This document shows, one piece after another, positions 1 to 8,856 of a stretch of 64,000 bases of DNA (positions are counted from its first letter, which is position 1; every line of letters begins with the position of its first letter). The DNA lies in NCBI GenBank assembly GCA_965227445.1, contig OZ245751.1, positions 5,146,001 to 5,210,000 of the forward strand, written 5' to 3'. The position numbers were made by a program, and so were the translations under genes. The DNA is from DT-110 sp030148525 (GTDB lineage Bacteria; Bacteroidota; Bacteroidia; Chitinophagales; Saprospiraceae). A model generated the notes under the pieces. The model saw only the letters and a list, made by a program, of their open reading frames with translations. It searched no databases and was not told the DNA's origin.

Positions 1-870
1 AACGTACTTTGGCAGGCCAGTCGTGACTTTCCTTTATTCGGGCACCTGGAAGAATTACGGGAGAGTCAACTCAGCGAAATGGCCCCCTGGGAGTTCGGAC
101 TGGCCCAGTTGGAATACCCCTTCACCCTGATCATTAGTTTACTGGGCATTTGGTATTTGCTAAAAAGCGCCCGATACAGGGCCATTGGGGTGGCAACAGT
201 GGTCATCTTCGCTACCATGTGGATACTCCGGGCCAAGGCCTATTATGTGTTCGGCGTCTACCCCATTCTGTTTGCGGCCGGTGCCGTGCAGGTAGACTAT
301 TGGTTGCGAGACGAACATCCGGCCTGGATGATCGGCATAGCGGCGGTGATCTTTTTGCCGACGGTTCCGTTCATTCCCGAAGCGACCCCCATCCTCCCGA
401 TCGAAGATTACGTAGCTTACAAAGACCTGCCCCGCGAGAACGGGCGGGTGGAACTCACGGGTGACTACGCCGATATGTTCGGTTGGGAAGAGCAGGTGGT
501 TCTGGTAGATAGTCTCTACCGAACATTATCTGACTCTGAACGGGACCACTGTGTACTCTGGGCAGAAAACTACGGTGAAGCGGGAGCTCTGACCATTTTG
601 GGAGACCGGTATGACCTTCCCGATCCGATCAGCCGGCACGGCACTTTTTGGACCTGGGGCTATCAGGATCCCGATGCCGCCGTCTGGATCAGCCTGGGTA
701 ATGAGCAGAGCGCTGTCAACCGTGTCTTTGCGGACGTCCGCCTGATCAAAATGATCTATCATCCATATGCCATCGGAGAGGAAAACGGTATCCCGCTCTA
801 CATCTGTCGTCAGCCGAAAGTGGATATACCGCAATGGTGGGCCGATTACGAGCCGTATATTTTTGACTAG
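1..870 (+). CDS. Glycosyltransferase 39 (PMT/ArnT)-like membrane protein, C-terminal part
   Basis: The reading frame is open from the first base, so the N-terminus lies outside the window and 289 codons remain. The visible part begins with a periplasmic-type loop, then has at least three hydrophobic segments (about residues 38-55, 60-72 and 77-95 of the fragment). The run RAKAYYVFGVYPILFAAGAV resembles the segment near the end of the membrane core of ArnT/PMT-like enzymes, where an Arg/Lys-Tyr-Tyr motif precedes the last helices. About 190 soluble residues follow, as is usual for the C-terminal domain. Such enzymes transfer sugar from a polyprenyl-phosphate donor to a lipid or protein on the outer face of the inner membrane. 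The acceptor cannot be inferred. The family call rests on the C-terminal half only, because the catalytic N-terminal loop is not visible. Confidence 0.7.
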   Translation, partial: NVLWQASRDFPLFGHLEELRESQLSEMAPWEFGLAQLEYPFTLIISLLGIWYLLKSARYRAIGVATVVIFATMWILRAKAYYVFGVYPILFAAGAVQVDYWLRDEHPAWMIGIAAVIFLPTVPFIPEATPILPIEDYVAYKDLPRENGRVELTGDYADMFGWEEQVVLVDSLYRTLSDSERDHCVLWAENYGEAGALTILGDRYDLPDPISRHGTFWTWGYQDPDAAVWISLGNEQSAVNRVFADVRLIKMIYHPYAIGEENGIPLYICRQPKVDIPQWWADYEPYIFD

Positions 871-921
871 CTTTCTTCTGATTTTTTTGGTATTTTAAGG
901 AGATGCTAAACACCTCGGCCC

Positions 922-1641
922 ATGCGTTCCTGTCTCCTGCCTATCTTATTTCTATTTCTTTTTTGCGAAAGCTGTATGAATAATCTGGTGGAACCACCCG
1001 ACGAAGCTTTGGTACCCGATAACCGGGTGAAAGAGGTATTCTACGGTGGAATGGATCCCGACTCGTCGGACTTCAGAAGGATGAATCAAACCGTTTCCGG
1101 TGGCTTTGTCCACCAGTATATGCAGGTGGAAGTAGGTCAGGGGACTGACTTTTTCGCTGATCCCGTGGATAGTACCTCCATTGCCACTGCACCCTTTGTG
1201 TACGAAGAAGTGGTCGGTGATTTTGTGGCCAAAGCTTACGTGCGACCCGACTTTGGCGGCACCTGGAATGCTGTTTCCCTGATGGCTATGCAGGATCGCG
1301 ACCACTGGATCAAATTCGCCTTTGAAGAATCGGATGCGACCGGTCCCAGCGTGGTCACCGTAGTGACCCGGGGCGTATCTGATGATGCCAACGGTGCTTT
1401 TTTTCGCCAAACAAAAGCACTCTGGTTGAAGCTGGTACGCAAGGGGAGTGTCTACGCCATGCACTGGTCCCAAGATGATAAACACTACTACATGGCCCGG
1501 CTGGCCGCCATGCCGGCCGCGGATACCGTAAAGGTGGGTGTTTCCTTTCAGTGCCCCGTGGACAGTACGGCGTACCACGACCTCATCTACTACGGTTTGG
1601 AGAATAAGACGGTGGAAGATCTGCGGAATTTGAACGGCTAA
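922..1641 (+). CDS. DUF1349 (concanavalin-like) secreted protein
   Basis: 239 residues. A hydrophobic leader (residues 1-15) is followed by two cysteines (15 and 18), so export is likely and a lipoprotein is possible, though the lipobox is not canonical. The body from about residue 45 matches the DUF1349 beta-sandwich: an early segment SGGFVHQYM, then DRDHWIKFAFEESDATGP and VSDDANGAFF, in the usual order. DUF1349 proteins are concanavalin A-like folds found alone or attached to glycoside-active proteins. Carbohydrate binding is a reasonable guess but is not shown here. The gene lies 51 bases after the glycosyltransferase-like gene on the same strand and could be co-transcribed. The start is preceded by AAGGAG at 897-902, which is rather far upstream of the ATG. 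Confidence 0.75.
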   Translation: MRSCLLPILFLFLFCESCMNNLVEPPDEALVPDNRVKEVFYGGMDPDSSDFRRMNQTVSGGFVHQYMQVEVGQGTDFFADPVDSTSIATAPFVYEEVVGDFVAKAYVRPDFGGTWNAVSLMAMQDRDHWIKFAFEESDATGPSVVTVVTRGVSDDANGAFFRQTKALWLKLVRKGSVYAMHWSQDDKHYYMARLAAMPAADTVKVGVSFQCPVDSTAYHDLIYYGLENKTVEDLRNLNG

Positions 1642-1643
1642 CG

Positions 1644-1935
1644 GCGTTTCGAAATCGGAAATCGGAAATCGGGCGTGAACGGCTAAGTTGTTTTTTCCGA
1701 TTTGAAAAGCCAAACACAGGAAGATTCAATTTGTCTGCCTTCTTGAGCAAATTCACCGCAGTTACGCCTCGTAAACCGTAAGCCGTACATCGTGGGCCGT
1801 AAACCGTGAGCCGTGGACCTTGGACCTTGTCTGCATTTATGGGCAAATCCGATGCTGTACTGAATTGCAAGAAGCAAACCGTTTACCGTAAGCCGTAAGC
1901 CGTAAGCCGTGAGCCGTCTGCCGTGGACCGTCTTC
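1644..1935. repeat. Degenerate tandem repeat region (CCGTAAGCCGT family)
   Basis: This 355-base gap (1642-1996) holds no credible gene. It starts with a short array of AAATCGG units (about 1649-1670). From about 1766 to 1932 it holds many imperfect copies of an 8-11 base unit (CCGTAAGCCGT, CCGTGAGCCGT, CCGTGGACC). The same family returns as a clean 14-base tandem at 19261. Confidence 0.75.
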
Positions 1936-1996
1936 AATTTTGGTGCCCGCTATTGGAATAGATATATTACTGACCAGTCATTATTAGCCAAGTTAA

Positions 1997-2677
1997 ATGA
2001 GCAACATGAACGTAATCATAACCGGAGCCACAGGCATGGTCGGTAAGGGTGTTCTTTTGGAATGCCTGGATCACCCGTCGGTCGATCAGGTGCTCACCAT
2101 TGGTCGTTCCAAAGTGGACCTGGAGCACGCCAAGCTCCGACAGATCGAGCACGCCGATTTTTCCAATTTTGCGCCCGTAGCCGACCAATTGGCCGGCTAC
2201 GATGCGGCTTACCTGTGTATGGGCGTGAGCTCGGCCGGTATGGACGAAGCCGACTACACCCGCATCACCTACGACTACACCCTGGCCCTGGCACGGGTGC
2301 TGGTCGATAAAAACCCCGGTATGACCTGCACCTACGTATCGGGGCAGGGAACCGACGGCAGCGAAAGCAGCCGCTCCATGTGGCCACGGGTAAAGGGTCG
2401 CACGGAAAATGCGCTGCTAAAGCTTGGTTTCAAGCAGGCCTATATGTTTCGGCCGGGAATCATTATTCCACTACGCGGAATCAAATCCCGTACCAGGATG
2501 TACCAATTTTTCTACGATTATTTTATGTGGTTGGTCAAACTTATTAAAGCGCTGGCACCTAACTCGGTGGTCAATACGACTCAATTGGGATTGGCCATGA
2601 TCAATGCGACCCGCTTCGGATACGACCGGAATATCATTGATCCGCGCGATATTATTCTTTTGGCGAAAGCGGTATAG
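1997..2677 (+). CDS. NAD(P)-binding atypical SDR / epimerase-like protein
   Basis: 226 residues. The N-terminus has a Rossmann nucleotide-binding loop, GATGMVG (residues 10-16), directly after a beta strand (MNVIIT). The rest follows the short atypical-SDR pattern often annotated as NAD-dependent epimerase/dehydratase. The middle contains TYVSGQGTDGSESS, where the catalytic Ser/Thr usually sits, and RVKGRTENAL, where a Lys normally completes the site. The expected Tyr of YxxxK is not visible, so the protein may be an NAD(P)H-binding sensor or a non-classical reductase. Two ATG codons (1997 and 2006) could start it. It stands alone. Its last codons contain the dispersed GCGAAAGCGGTATA motif seen elsewhere in the window. 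Confidence 0.75.
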   Translation: MSNMNVIITGATGMVGKGVLLECLDHPSVDQVLTIGRSKVDLEHAKLRQIEHADFSNFAPVADQLAGYDAAYLCMGVSSAGMDEADYTRITYDYTLALARVLVDKNPGMTCTYVSGQGTDGSESSRSMWPRVKGRTENALLKLGFKQAYMFRPGIIIPLRGIKSRTRMYQFFYDYFMWLVKLIKALAPNSVVNTTQLGLAMINATRFGYDRNIIDPRDIILLAKAV

Positions 2678-2725
2678 CTGCGTAGCGAGATTTTATTCAC
2701 CACAAGACACAAAGAGCTCCGAGAC

Positions 2726-4966
2726 TCACATATTAGGATGGTTACTGATGACGGTAGCTAACCGTTTGGCAAAATCAATAAACTTAACGACTTCGTCCGT
2801 TCTGGCTTCCTTTACCTTATCAAATATGAGCAAAGCCTCCCCATTACTCTCTACATGGAATACCTGCTCGTTTTCGAAAAATTGAATGAGATCTTTTTCG
2901 AAAAATGCCCTAATGTCTTTTTCATTATTTCCCATTAATAAAAACTTATTGGAGAAGTCGGTATACATATTGAAATCTATATCCTTATAGCCTGAAAAAG
3001 CCATAACTCTATCAAATATCTTATCAAAGACCCCTTCTTTTTCCATGGAGAAGACCGGGATATTTGTGTTTAATTTCAATACCATTACAGTAGCATGAAA
3101 AACCTCGGCTGTAAATGCAGCTCCCTCGCTAAAGGTTACATCGGCAATCTCCCAATCCATTCCTAAATCATCCCAACTTCCCTTCAGGCAATTTGATTTT
3201 CGTTCGATAGGCCTTATTTCAAAAAAATGGAAGTTTCTCAAATAGGAGGTATTCCATTGCACCTCGCTGGCATATTCGTAATTGTTTTCATTTGCCAGGT
3301 TTTGTAACCTGGTTTGCCTTGGCGACAGTTTTGTCGAATGGTCATTTAGCGAAATCTTCAATGCCCGATTGTGCGTAGAGGACGACACATGGTCATCCAA
3401 GCCAGAAATCACCACTTTCCCACCGCTACTCTGATGCGTTTTTAAGAGATCTATCACATATTCCATGTACGTAACCCCCACCAATCTTGTCCTCGAAAGA
3501 TCAATAGTGACATCAGAACCTGGCGTGATCATGCTGGCTAATTTACTGGTAAGTGGAATTTTAAGGAAATTGGCTATACCATCTACTTGCAAAATGAACC
3601 CACCATCTTTTGTAGGAACGATATCAGTTTTACTGGAAAATGTTTCTTTAAAAAATTCGCCAATCGGTATTCTGGATAAAAGAATATGTACCAAGAGGGT
3701 AAATAGTGTTCCTCCCAGAATACCCCAAAGAAGGTCAGAATACAAGGTAATTGCTATTGTAACCAGCATGAATATGAGTTGCTCAATCCCCATTTTATAT
3801 ATTTTCTTAAAAACGGACGGGGACGCCAATCTAAAACCTATATAGACCAAAATAGAAGCCAATGCTGCCAGGGGTATTTTCTGAATAACTGGAGCTAAAA
3901 GGAAAATGAATAAAATAATTAGAATACCATGGTGAAAATTAGACCATTTCGTTTTCGCATTATTGTTGACATTCACAGTACTTCTCACAATGACCGTAAT
4001 AATTGGCAGTCCGCCAATACCACCCGAAATGGCAGTCGCCAATCCAATACCAATCAAGTCTTTATTTAAATCCGATTTACGTTTGTAGGGATCCAATTTA
4101 TCGACCGCTTTCGCCATGGCCAGGGTCTGAATAGAAGCAATAAGCGAAATGGATAAAACGGCTATCCAGAACTGATAATCACCTATTCTACTAAAGTTGG
4201 GAAACATGATAGCATCCCATAGGTTTTCTGGTATTTTGATCAATTGGCTGGGACCGACGTGGTAATTATTCCCGCCGACGGAAACAGAATGTGCATCAAA
4301 GAAATTAAATACATATGCAGCAAGTACTGCGGCAACCAAAACCCAGAGAGAAGCGGGAAAATAGTGTAAAAACCTGGATTGTATTTTAGGAACGACGACC
4401 ATTATGATAACTCCTACGACAGAAATACCAAAAATAATAGGATGAATATTGGGTATTTGTGCAAATACTTCTTTTAGTAAAAAAATAGCTCCTCTTCCAT
4501 CGGGATTCGTTCCTAAAGCGATATGAATTTGAGTAGAAAAAATAATAATACCAATCGCCACCATAACTCCCTGAATGACTGAGGATGGAATTATATCAGC
4601 AATTTTTCCCAATTTCAATAAACCAAGCAGAACCTGAACAATTCCAGCAATACAAATTGCGGCTAACACATAATTCAGGGTTTGTCCTGTGCCGTCCTCC
4701 AATGAATAAATGGAGGATAAAATTACAGCAATGAGACCAGCAGCCGGACCATTTATTGCCAAGTGACTACCCCTAAAAGGAGTGGCAACGATCCCCCCGA
4801 TTATGGCTGAAATCAACCCAGCAATAGGTGGAGCGCCAGATGCTGCAGCAACCCCCAATCCAAGCGGTAAAGCGACTAAAGACACACTAATTGCAGCTAA
4901 AAAATCAGACCGAAAATTGCCAATCATTCCTTTCCAACCTTTCTTAGGTAGTTCAGGTAACTCCAT
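2726..4966 (-). CDS. SulP (SLC26) family anion transporter with C-terminal STAS-like region
   Basis: 746 residues. About ten to twelve hydrophobic segments fill residues 15-440. The N-terminal signature is clear: the SulP entry helix (SLVALPLGLGVAAASGAPP) and the GPAAGL turn near residue 73. A STAS-like domain follows at about 460-570 (VTIDLSRTRLVGVTYMEYV). An extra 170-residue C-terminal region follows it, unrecognised but seen in other long Bacteroidota SulP proteins. SulP proteins move sulfate, bicarbonate or other monovalent and divalent anions across the inner membrane; the substrate cannot be read from the sequence. The gene is visibly AT-richer than both flanks and lies beside a truncated hydrolase, which suggests insertion by transfer. 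Confidence 0.88.
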   Translation of the reverse strand: MELPELPKKGWKGMIGNFRSDFLAAISVSLVALPLGLGVAAASGAPPIAGLISAIIGGIVATPFRGSHLAINGPAAGLIAVILSSIYSLEDGTGQTLNYVLAAICIAGIVQVLLGLLKLGKIADIIPSSVIQGVMVAIGIIIFSTQIHIALGTNPDGRGAIFLLKEVFAQIPNIHPIIFGISVVGVIIMVVVPKIQSRFLHYFPASLWVLVAAVLAAYVFNFFDAHSVSVGGNNYHVGPSQLIKIPENLWDAIMFPNFSRIGDYQFWIAVLSISLIASIQTLAMAKAVDKLDPYKRKSDLNKDLIGIGLATAISGGIGGLPIITVIVRSTVNVNNNAKTKWSNFHHGILIILFIFLLAPVIQKIPLAALASILVYIGFRLASPSVFKKIYKMGIEQLIFMLVTIAITLYSDLLWGILGGTLFTLLVHILLSRIPIGEFFKETFSSKTDIVPTKDGGFILQVDGIANFLKIPLTSKLASMITPGSDVTIDLSRTRLVGVTYMEYVIDLLKTHQSSGGKVVISGLDDHVSSSTHNRALKISLNDHSTKLSPRQTRLQNLANENNYEYASEVQWNTSYLRNFHFFEIRPIERKSNCLKGSWDDLGMDWEIADVTFSEGAAFTAEVFHATVMVLKLNTNIPVFSMEKEGVFDKIFDRVMAFSGYKDIDFNMYTDFSNKFLLMGNNEKDIRAFFEKDLIQFFENEQVFHVESNGEALLIFDKVKEARTDEVVKFIDFAKRLATVISNHPNM

Positions 4967-5128
4967 ACTGTAGGCAGGTTCTATTTTAATTTTTCATCAA
5001 AACATCCAAGGTAGACAATTTTGAGAGACTGCATAAATTGGAAATTGAAGAGTATTTACTCCTGGTTTCAATGAGCCGACCATCCTGCATCAGGCAATAG
5101 AAATAAGTACCAGCAGCCTAGAAATCAG

Positions 5129-5629
5129 CCAGGCCGCCAGCCGAAATTAGTCCGGAAACTCGTACTGACCTCTCCCGGTCTCCTCGGCCGACAAGAAAAA
5201 GACCCGACATTCATTAAGCAGATGACTGATTACGTGGAGCTGTTGCAAAAAGGCGATACTACTGCCCTGGCAGCCCACCTGAAAACCCTGAATGCCATCG
5301 GTAGTCGTATGCGTCACCTTCCCGATGCGGTCGATCAATATGTGGATGCGCGACTGCGCGAATACGTGCAGGGTCCGGGCCTGACCCGCCTTCCTCGCCT
5401 GGCCGTTCCGAGGCCATTGGACTCCCTTTCCACTCTGACCTTACCCACCCTTTTGCTGGTTGGTGGACAAGACCATACCTACATTCAGGATAATGCCTCG
5501 TACCTGAAAAAGCATTTGCCAAATTCGAGCCTGCACACTATCCAGAAAACCGGCCACCTCCCGAACATGGAACAACCAAGACGGTACAATCGACTGCTAT
5601 ATCGTTTTTTGAAGGATGGTAATGAGTAA
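5129..5629 (+). pseudogene. Alpha/beta hydrolase, C-terminal remnant
   Basis: An open frame runs back from an internal ATG at 5222 to about 5129 without a start codon. It reads as the second half of an alpha/beta hydrolase: a beta strand LVRKLVLTSPGL, a lid region, then the acid loop LLLVGGQDHTY and the catalytic-histidine loop TGHLPNMEQP. The oxyanion region and nucleophile elbow (GxSxG) are absent, and no reading frame upstream to the SulP start supplies them. The 5' half has therefore been lost, and the remaining 135 codons from 5222 would not give an active enzyme. Confidence 0.7.
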
Positions 5630-5866
5630 TGGGTATTTGGACAGATTGCAGCAGAATGAGTAGAAGCCACCTGCGGGGAATGATTTCCAATTACATTTCT
5701 ATAGCTTACCTGTGGTGCTGCCATCATGTCCTGCAATGCTCCGTTTTAAATACTCCATTTAACACTGAGCACTGAACATTGATCATTTCCTCTAAAAACA
5801 GGATGGTCTAAAACAGCCCCTTCCCACCCCATTTTCCTATATTCACCGGTACCCAATTCTGCACCC

Positions 5867-6790
5867 ATGCACCGATTCCTGCACCTTGCACTGCCTTGTC
5901 TGGCATTAACGTTATCCCTGATGGCTTGTACTTCTGACGAATCTACCGAAGCGAAAACCGGCACCACCTACCAAGTGTATTTTGCCGGCGGGCAATCCAA
6001 TATGGAGGGTTTCGGATTCGAGAACGATCTGCCGGAAGAGTACCGCAGCCTCGGGCAAAACATTCGCATTTTCTCGGGCCATACCGTGCCCGATGATGTA
6101 GAAGGCGGTGGTACCGGTCAGTGGCTGCCTCTGTCGCCGGGCTTCGGGACGGGCTATCAGGCATCGGCCGATTCGGTGTATTTGTCGAACCGCTTCGGTC
6201 CCGAGTTGAGCTTCGGTAAGCGCATGGCCGAGCTGACCGGGGAGCCCATCGCCATTATCAAATACGCCCGAGGCGGATCCTCCATCGAACTGGGAGCTTC
6301 GGGCTACGGTACCTGGAAGAAGAATTACCAAGACAGCACTACCATTAATCAGTGGGACCATTTCCAGCATACCCTGGATCTGGCTTTCGCCCAAAAAGAC
6401 ATCAACGGCGACGGCCTGCAGGACACTCTGGTGCCGGCCGGCATCATCTGGATGCAGGGTGAATCGGACGCTACCAAGGAAGGGGCCGCTCAGGCCTACT
6501 ACGACAACCTGAGCCAACTGATGAAAGACATTACCGCTGCCTTCGGCGTGGAGGAGCTACCCATCGTGATCTGTCGGATCCGGGATTCGGGGCAGACACC
6601 GGAGGAGCGGCTCATGCCGTACATTGAAACCGTCTGGGATGCCCAGGTGCGCTACGCCCGCGACAACGATCACGTGGAGCTGATCCGCCTGCAGGAACCC
6701 ATTGAATTCCTGGACGACGGCTGGCATTACGCGAGTCGGCATTATTTGGAGATGGGCGAGTTGTTTGCGGAAAAGTTGGGTAGTAGGTAG
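5867..6790 (+). CDS. Sialate O-acetylesterase-like (SASA/CE6) lipoprotein
   Basis: 307 residues. The lipoprotein signal ends in LMAC (Cys21), so the protein should be anchored in the periplasm or on the outer membrane. The catalytic signature GGQSNMEG places the nucleophile at Ser44. The block-3 region IIWMQGESDA follows around residue 190, and a C-terminal DDGWHY provides the acid/histidine pair. This is the SGNH-type fold of carbohydrate esterase family 6 and sialate O-acetylesterase, which removes acetyl groups from sugars such as xylan or sialic acid. An Asp-rich insert (KDINGDGLQDTL, near residue 181) looks like a calcium-binding loop. A second, shorter relative lies at 10804. Confidence 0.85.
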   Translation: MHRFLHLALPCLALTLSLMACTSDESTEAKTGTTYQVYFAGGQSNMEGFGFENDLPEEYRSLGQNIRIFSGHTVPDDVEGGGTGQWLPLSPGFGTGYQASADSVYLSNRFGPELSFGKRMAELTGEPIAIIKYARGGSSIELGASGYGTWKKNYQDSTTINQWDHFQHTLDLAFAQKDINGDGLQDTLVPAGIIWMQGESDATKEGAAQAYYDNLSQLMKDITAAFGVEELPIVICRIRDSGQTPEERLMPYIETVWDAQVRYARDNDHVELIRLQEPIEFLDDGWHYASRHYLEMGELFAEKLGSR

Positions 6791-6898
6791 TGGGTATTAG
6801 GTAGATGGACTGGTCGTGTATTTCCAACATGTTGTCCTGCGCAACGGGATTAACCAGCTCTGATCCTTGTTTGTTGAATTAGCGTTATCTTACAAAAG

Positions 6899-7234
6899 AT
6901 GCATATAGATCCAATCATAGAGAATCATTTCGAGCAGTTAGTCGCACTTTGTAGAAAGTACAAAGTCAAACGAGTCTATGCCTTCGGCTCAGTGGTTACT
7001 GGAGCATTTAAAGAACAGAGCAGTGATATCGACCTAATTGTTGAATTAGCCCAATTGCCCCCAATAGAAAAAGGGGAAAACCTTCTGTTTCTGTGGGATG
7101 AACTCGAAAAACTATTTGAGCGTAAAGTTGACTTATTAACAGATAAGCCAATTCACAATCCATATCTGAAAAAAGCTGTAGAGGAAACCAAGCAATTGAT
7201 TTATGACCGAGAAAGCGAAGAAGTATCTGTCTGA
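6899..7234 (+). CDS. MNT-type minimal nucleotidyltransferase (antitoxin of a HEPN/MNT pair)
   Basis: 111 residues. The polymerase-beta superfamily signature is complete: GS at residues 30-31 and D43-x-D45 in the loop SSDIDLIVEL. These are the metal-binding residues of MNT enzymes. In characterised HEPN/MNT systems the MNT protein neutralises the HEPN RNase by adding AMP to a tyrosine in its R-x4-H-x-Y motif. The partner gene overlaps the last 32 bases of this one in another frame, which is the usual arrangement. The antitoxin itself looks intact, while the toxin has a nonsense codon. The base composition is AT-richer than the flanking genes. Confidence 0.88.
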   Translation: MHIDPIIENHFEQLVALCRKYKVKRVYAFGSVVTGAFKEQSSDIDLIVELAQLPPIEKGENLLFLWDELEKLFERKVDLLTDKPIHNPYLKKAVEETKQLIYDRESEEVSV

Positions 7235-7538
7235 TATCTTATATGCTATAGATTTAATTGAGGTATTTGTAAAAGATACGCCCACTTTTGAAGATTATAT
7301 TTCTGACCTAAAGACCCAGAGTGCTGTAGAAAGGCAACTAAGTATTATTGGCTAAGCCGTAAATAAATTTCGTCAGGAGGCAGATACCGACGAATTGTCT
7401 AATGCAAAAGAAATAGTTGGTTTCCGTAACAGATTAATCCACAACTACGATGGTTTAGATGAAACTATCGTATGGGCTGTAATGCAAATTCATCTTGGTA
7501 AACTCAAGCAAGAAGTAAAGGAGGGTTTGAAAAAGTAA
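7203..7538 (+). pseudogene. HEPN (DUF86-type) toxin with an internal stop codon
   Basis: The frame opened by ATG at 7203 encodes MTEKAKKYLSDILYAIDLI and continues for 50 codons to a TAA at 7353-7355, then stays open in the same frame to a second TAA at 7536-7538. Joined, the 111 codons form a full-length DUF86-type HEPN protein. The second half contains the catalytic motif FRNRLIHNYD, which fits R75-x4-H80-x-Y82, the RNase and AMPylation site of these toxins. The usual residue at the stop position in this family is often Glu, so GAA to TAA is the simplest change. The reading frame is otherwise undamaged, which points to recent inactivation. Confidence 0.85.
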
Positions 7539-7577
7539 TTATTACCACTAATTCATTCATTGAACTTCATATCCTGA

Positions 7578-7844
7578 TGCCTCTCCCAACATATCATACA
7601 AAAACTTGATACAAGAAAAGAAGACGTTACCTCAGAAATTGATAGTACTACCGTCCTGCTTACCTTCATTGTTCGAAAATCAGGTGAATTGAATGACATT
7701 CAGATCAGACGAGGGATTAATCCGGAAATTGATGCCGAAATTTTGCGGATTTTTAAAGGTATGCCGAATTGGGTACCAGGATTACAATTTGGAAAACCCA
7801 TAGACATGCATCTCAGTTTTCCACTGCGATTGGAGTTTGAGTAG
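7578..7844 (+). pseudogene. TonB-family C-terminal domain remnant
   Basis: A frame open from 7578 to the TAG at 7842-7844 has no ATG near its start. Its translation contains TVLLTFIVRKSGELNDIQI, RRGINPEIDAEILRIFKGMP, then NWVPGLQFGKPIDM and a final FPLRLEFE. This order is the TonB C-terminal (energy transducer) signature: a V-x-F-V strand, RGI..E.D.EALR, MP.W.PG...GKP, and LPI.F. The periplasmic domain is nearly complete, but the transmembrane anchor and proline-rich linker are absent, so this is a fragment of a longer gene. Confidence 0.7.
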
Positions 7845-8509
7845 CACATTCCAGTTGAGTCACTTCAAGAAGAGCAAGCCAAAACCCAGCGTACTGTAGG
7901 TACGCTCAGCCCGGTAAAACCACAAAGACACAACAAACCCGCGCGCCGTAGGTACGCTCCCCATGAAACCGGGTTTTCGGAGGAGGATGGTATCAGGACC
8001 GTACCTAACAGCACGGATGGTATCTTCGCATGGCCTATGGTACCGGGCTTGCGTACCGAGCCCCTCCGTCCGGAAGGACTAGGGCGCCCACAAAGCGGCA
8101 CGCAAAGCCTGGACCCTGCAGGCTGTCCGGTAACGCAAAACATCAATGGATACCCATAAATAATTCTCTGAATCATGTACGTTCATTTATATCAGTGCCG
8201 TTAGGCACGACCTATATGCAAGCGCCGGCGTCAGCCGGTGCGGGTGAGCAGAAGGATGCCTAAGAGTGCCGTTAGGCACGTTCTAAAGATCGTTCCCATA
8301 CAGAATTACATCCGTTTTTGGAGTGAGTTGATGACCATGCAGGCTAACCGGGTACTCAAAACTTCTATCAATAACTAATGCGGTATGCAGTTAAAACATG
8401 AGGTTCTTTCTATTCCCGGTCAGCCTGCTTGGACCTTGGCCCAAGGTAACCTCCGGGAACTTTTTTGCGAAAGCAAAACCTATATAATGTTACTTAAAAA
8501 CAAAGTAAC
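7845..8509. repeat. Gene-free region with dispersed GTTA-loop hairpins
   Basis: No credible gene is seen in 665 bases. Short palindromes are frequent: AGCGTAC/GTACGCT at 7888-7906, CCGTACCTAACAGCACGG near 7999-8016, and GTGCCGTTAGGCAC at 8195-8208 and again at 8266-8279. The stretch just upstream of the next gene contains TTTTGCGAAAGCAAAA (near 8465-8480), a six-base stem closing a GAAA loop. The same hairpin types recur around 13.1 kb and 21.2 kb. Confidence 0.6.
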
Positions 8510-8845
8510 ATGACTCTTTACCGACCCGTAAACCAAGCTGAACTCGACCTCATCATCGCTGCTGACTGGCGGGCTTTTCCACCGCGATTGCAGGGGCAGC
8601 CCATTTTCTATCCGGTCCTGAATGAGGCTTACGCCGAGCAGATTACGCGCGAGTGGAACGTACCCGCCTACGGCATCGGTCATGTATTGCGTTTCGAGGT
8701 GCAGGATGACTTTCTGTCGGGTTACGAAGTTCAAAAGGTCGGATTGGATCACCACGAGGAATTCTGGATCCCGGCGGAGGAGTTGAAGGTTATGAATAAG
8801 CATATCTTAGGGAGGATTGAACTTTTAAGCACCTTTAAATCCTAG
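8510..8845 (+). CDS. Small conserved protein of the family often labelled ADP-ribosylation/crystallin J1
   Basis: 111 residues with no signal peptide or membrane segment. The order of blocks, LYRPVNQAELDLI, then FPPRLQGQPIFYPVLNEAYA, then a C-terminal HHEEFWIPAEEL, matches a small bacterial family that databases commonly label ADP-ribosylation/crystallin J1. No ADP-ribosyl hydrolase motif is visible, so that name should not be taken as a function. It sits 11 bases before the truncated M48 gene on the same strand and is probably an independent housekeeping-type gene of unknown role. Confidence 0.6.
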   Translation: MTLYRPVNQAELDLIIAADWRAFPPRLQGQPIFYPVLNEAYAEQITREWNVPAYGIGHVLRFEVQDDFLSGYEVQKVGLDHHEEFWIPAEELKVMNKHILGRIELLSTFKS

Positions 8846-8856
8846 CCCTGCAGACC

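Noticed and set aside
952..1713. Long antisense reading frame opposite the DUF1349 gene
   Set aside because: It has no family resemblance or start context and mirrors the codon pattern of the real gene. Similar antisense frames opposite uvrA, GH3, S9 and DUF5686 genes were rejected likewise.
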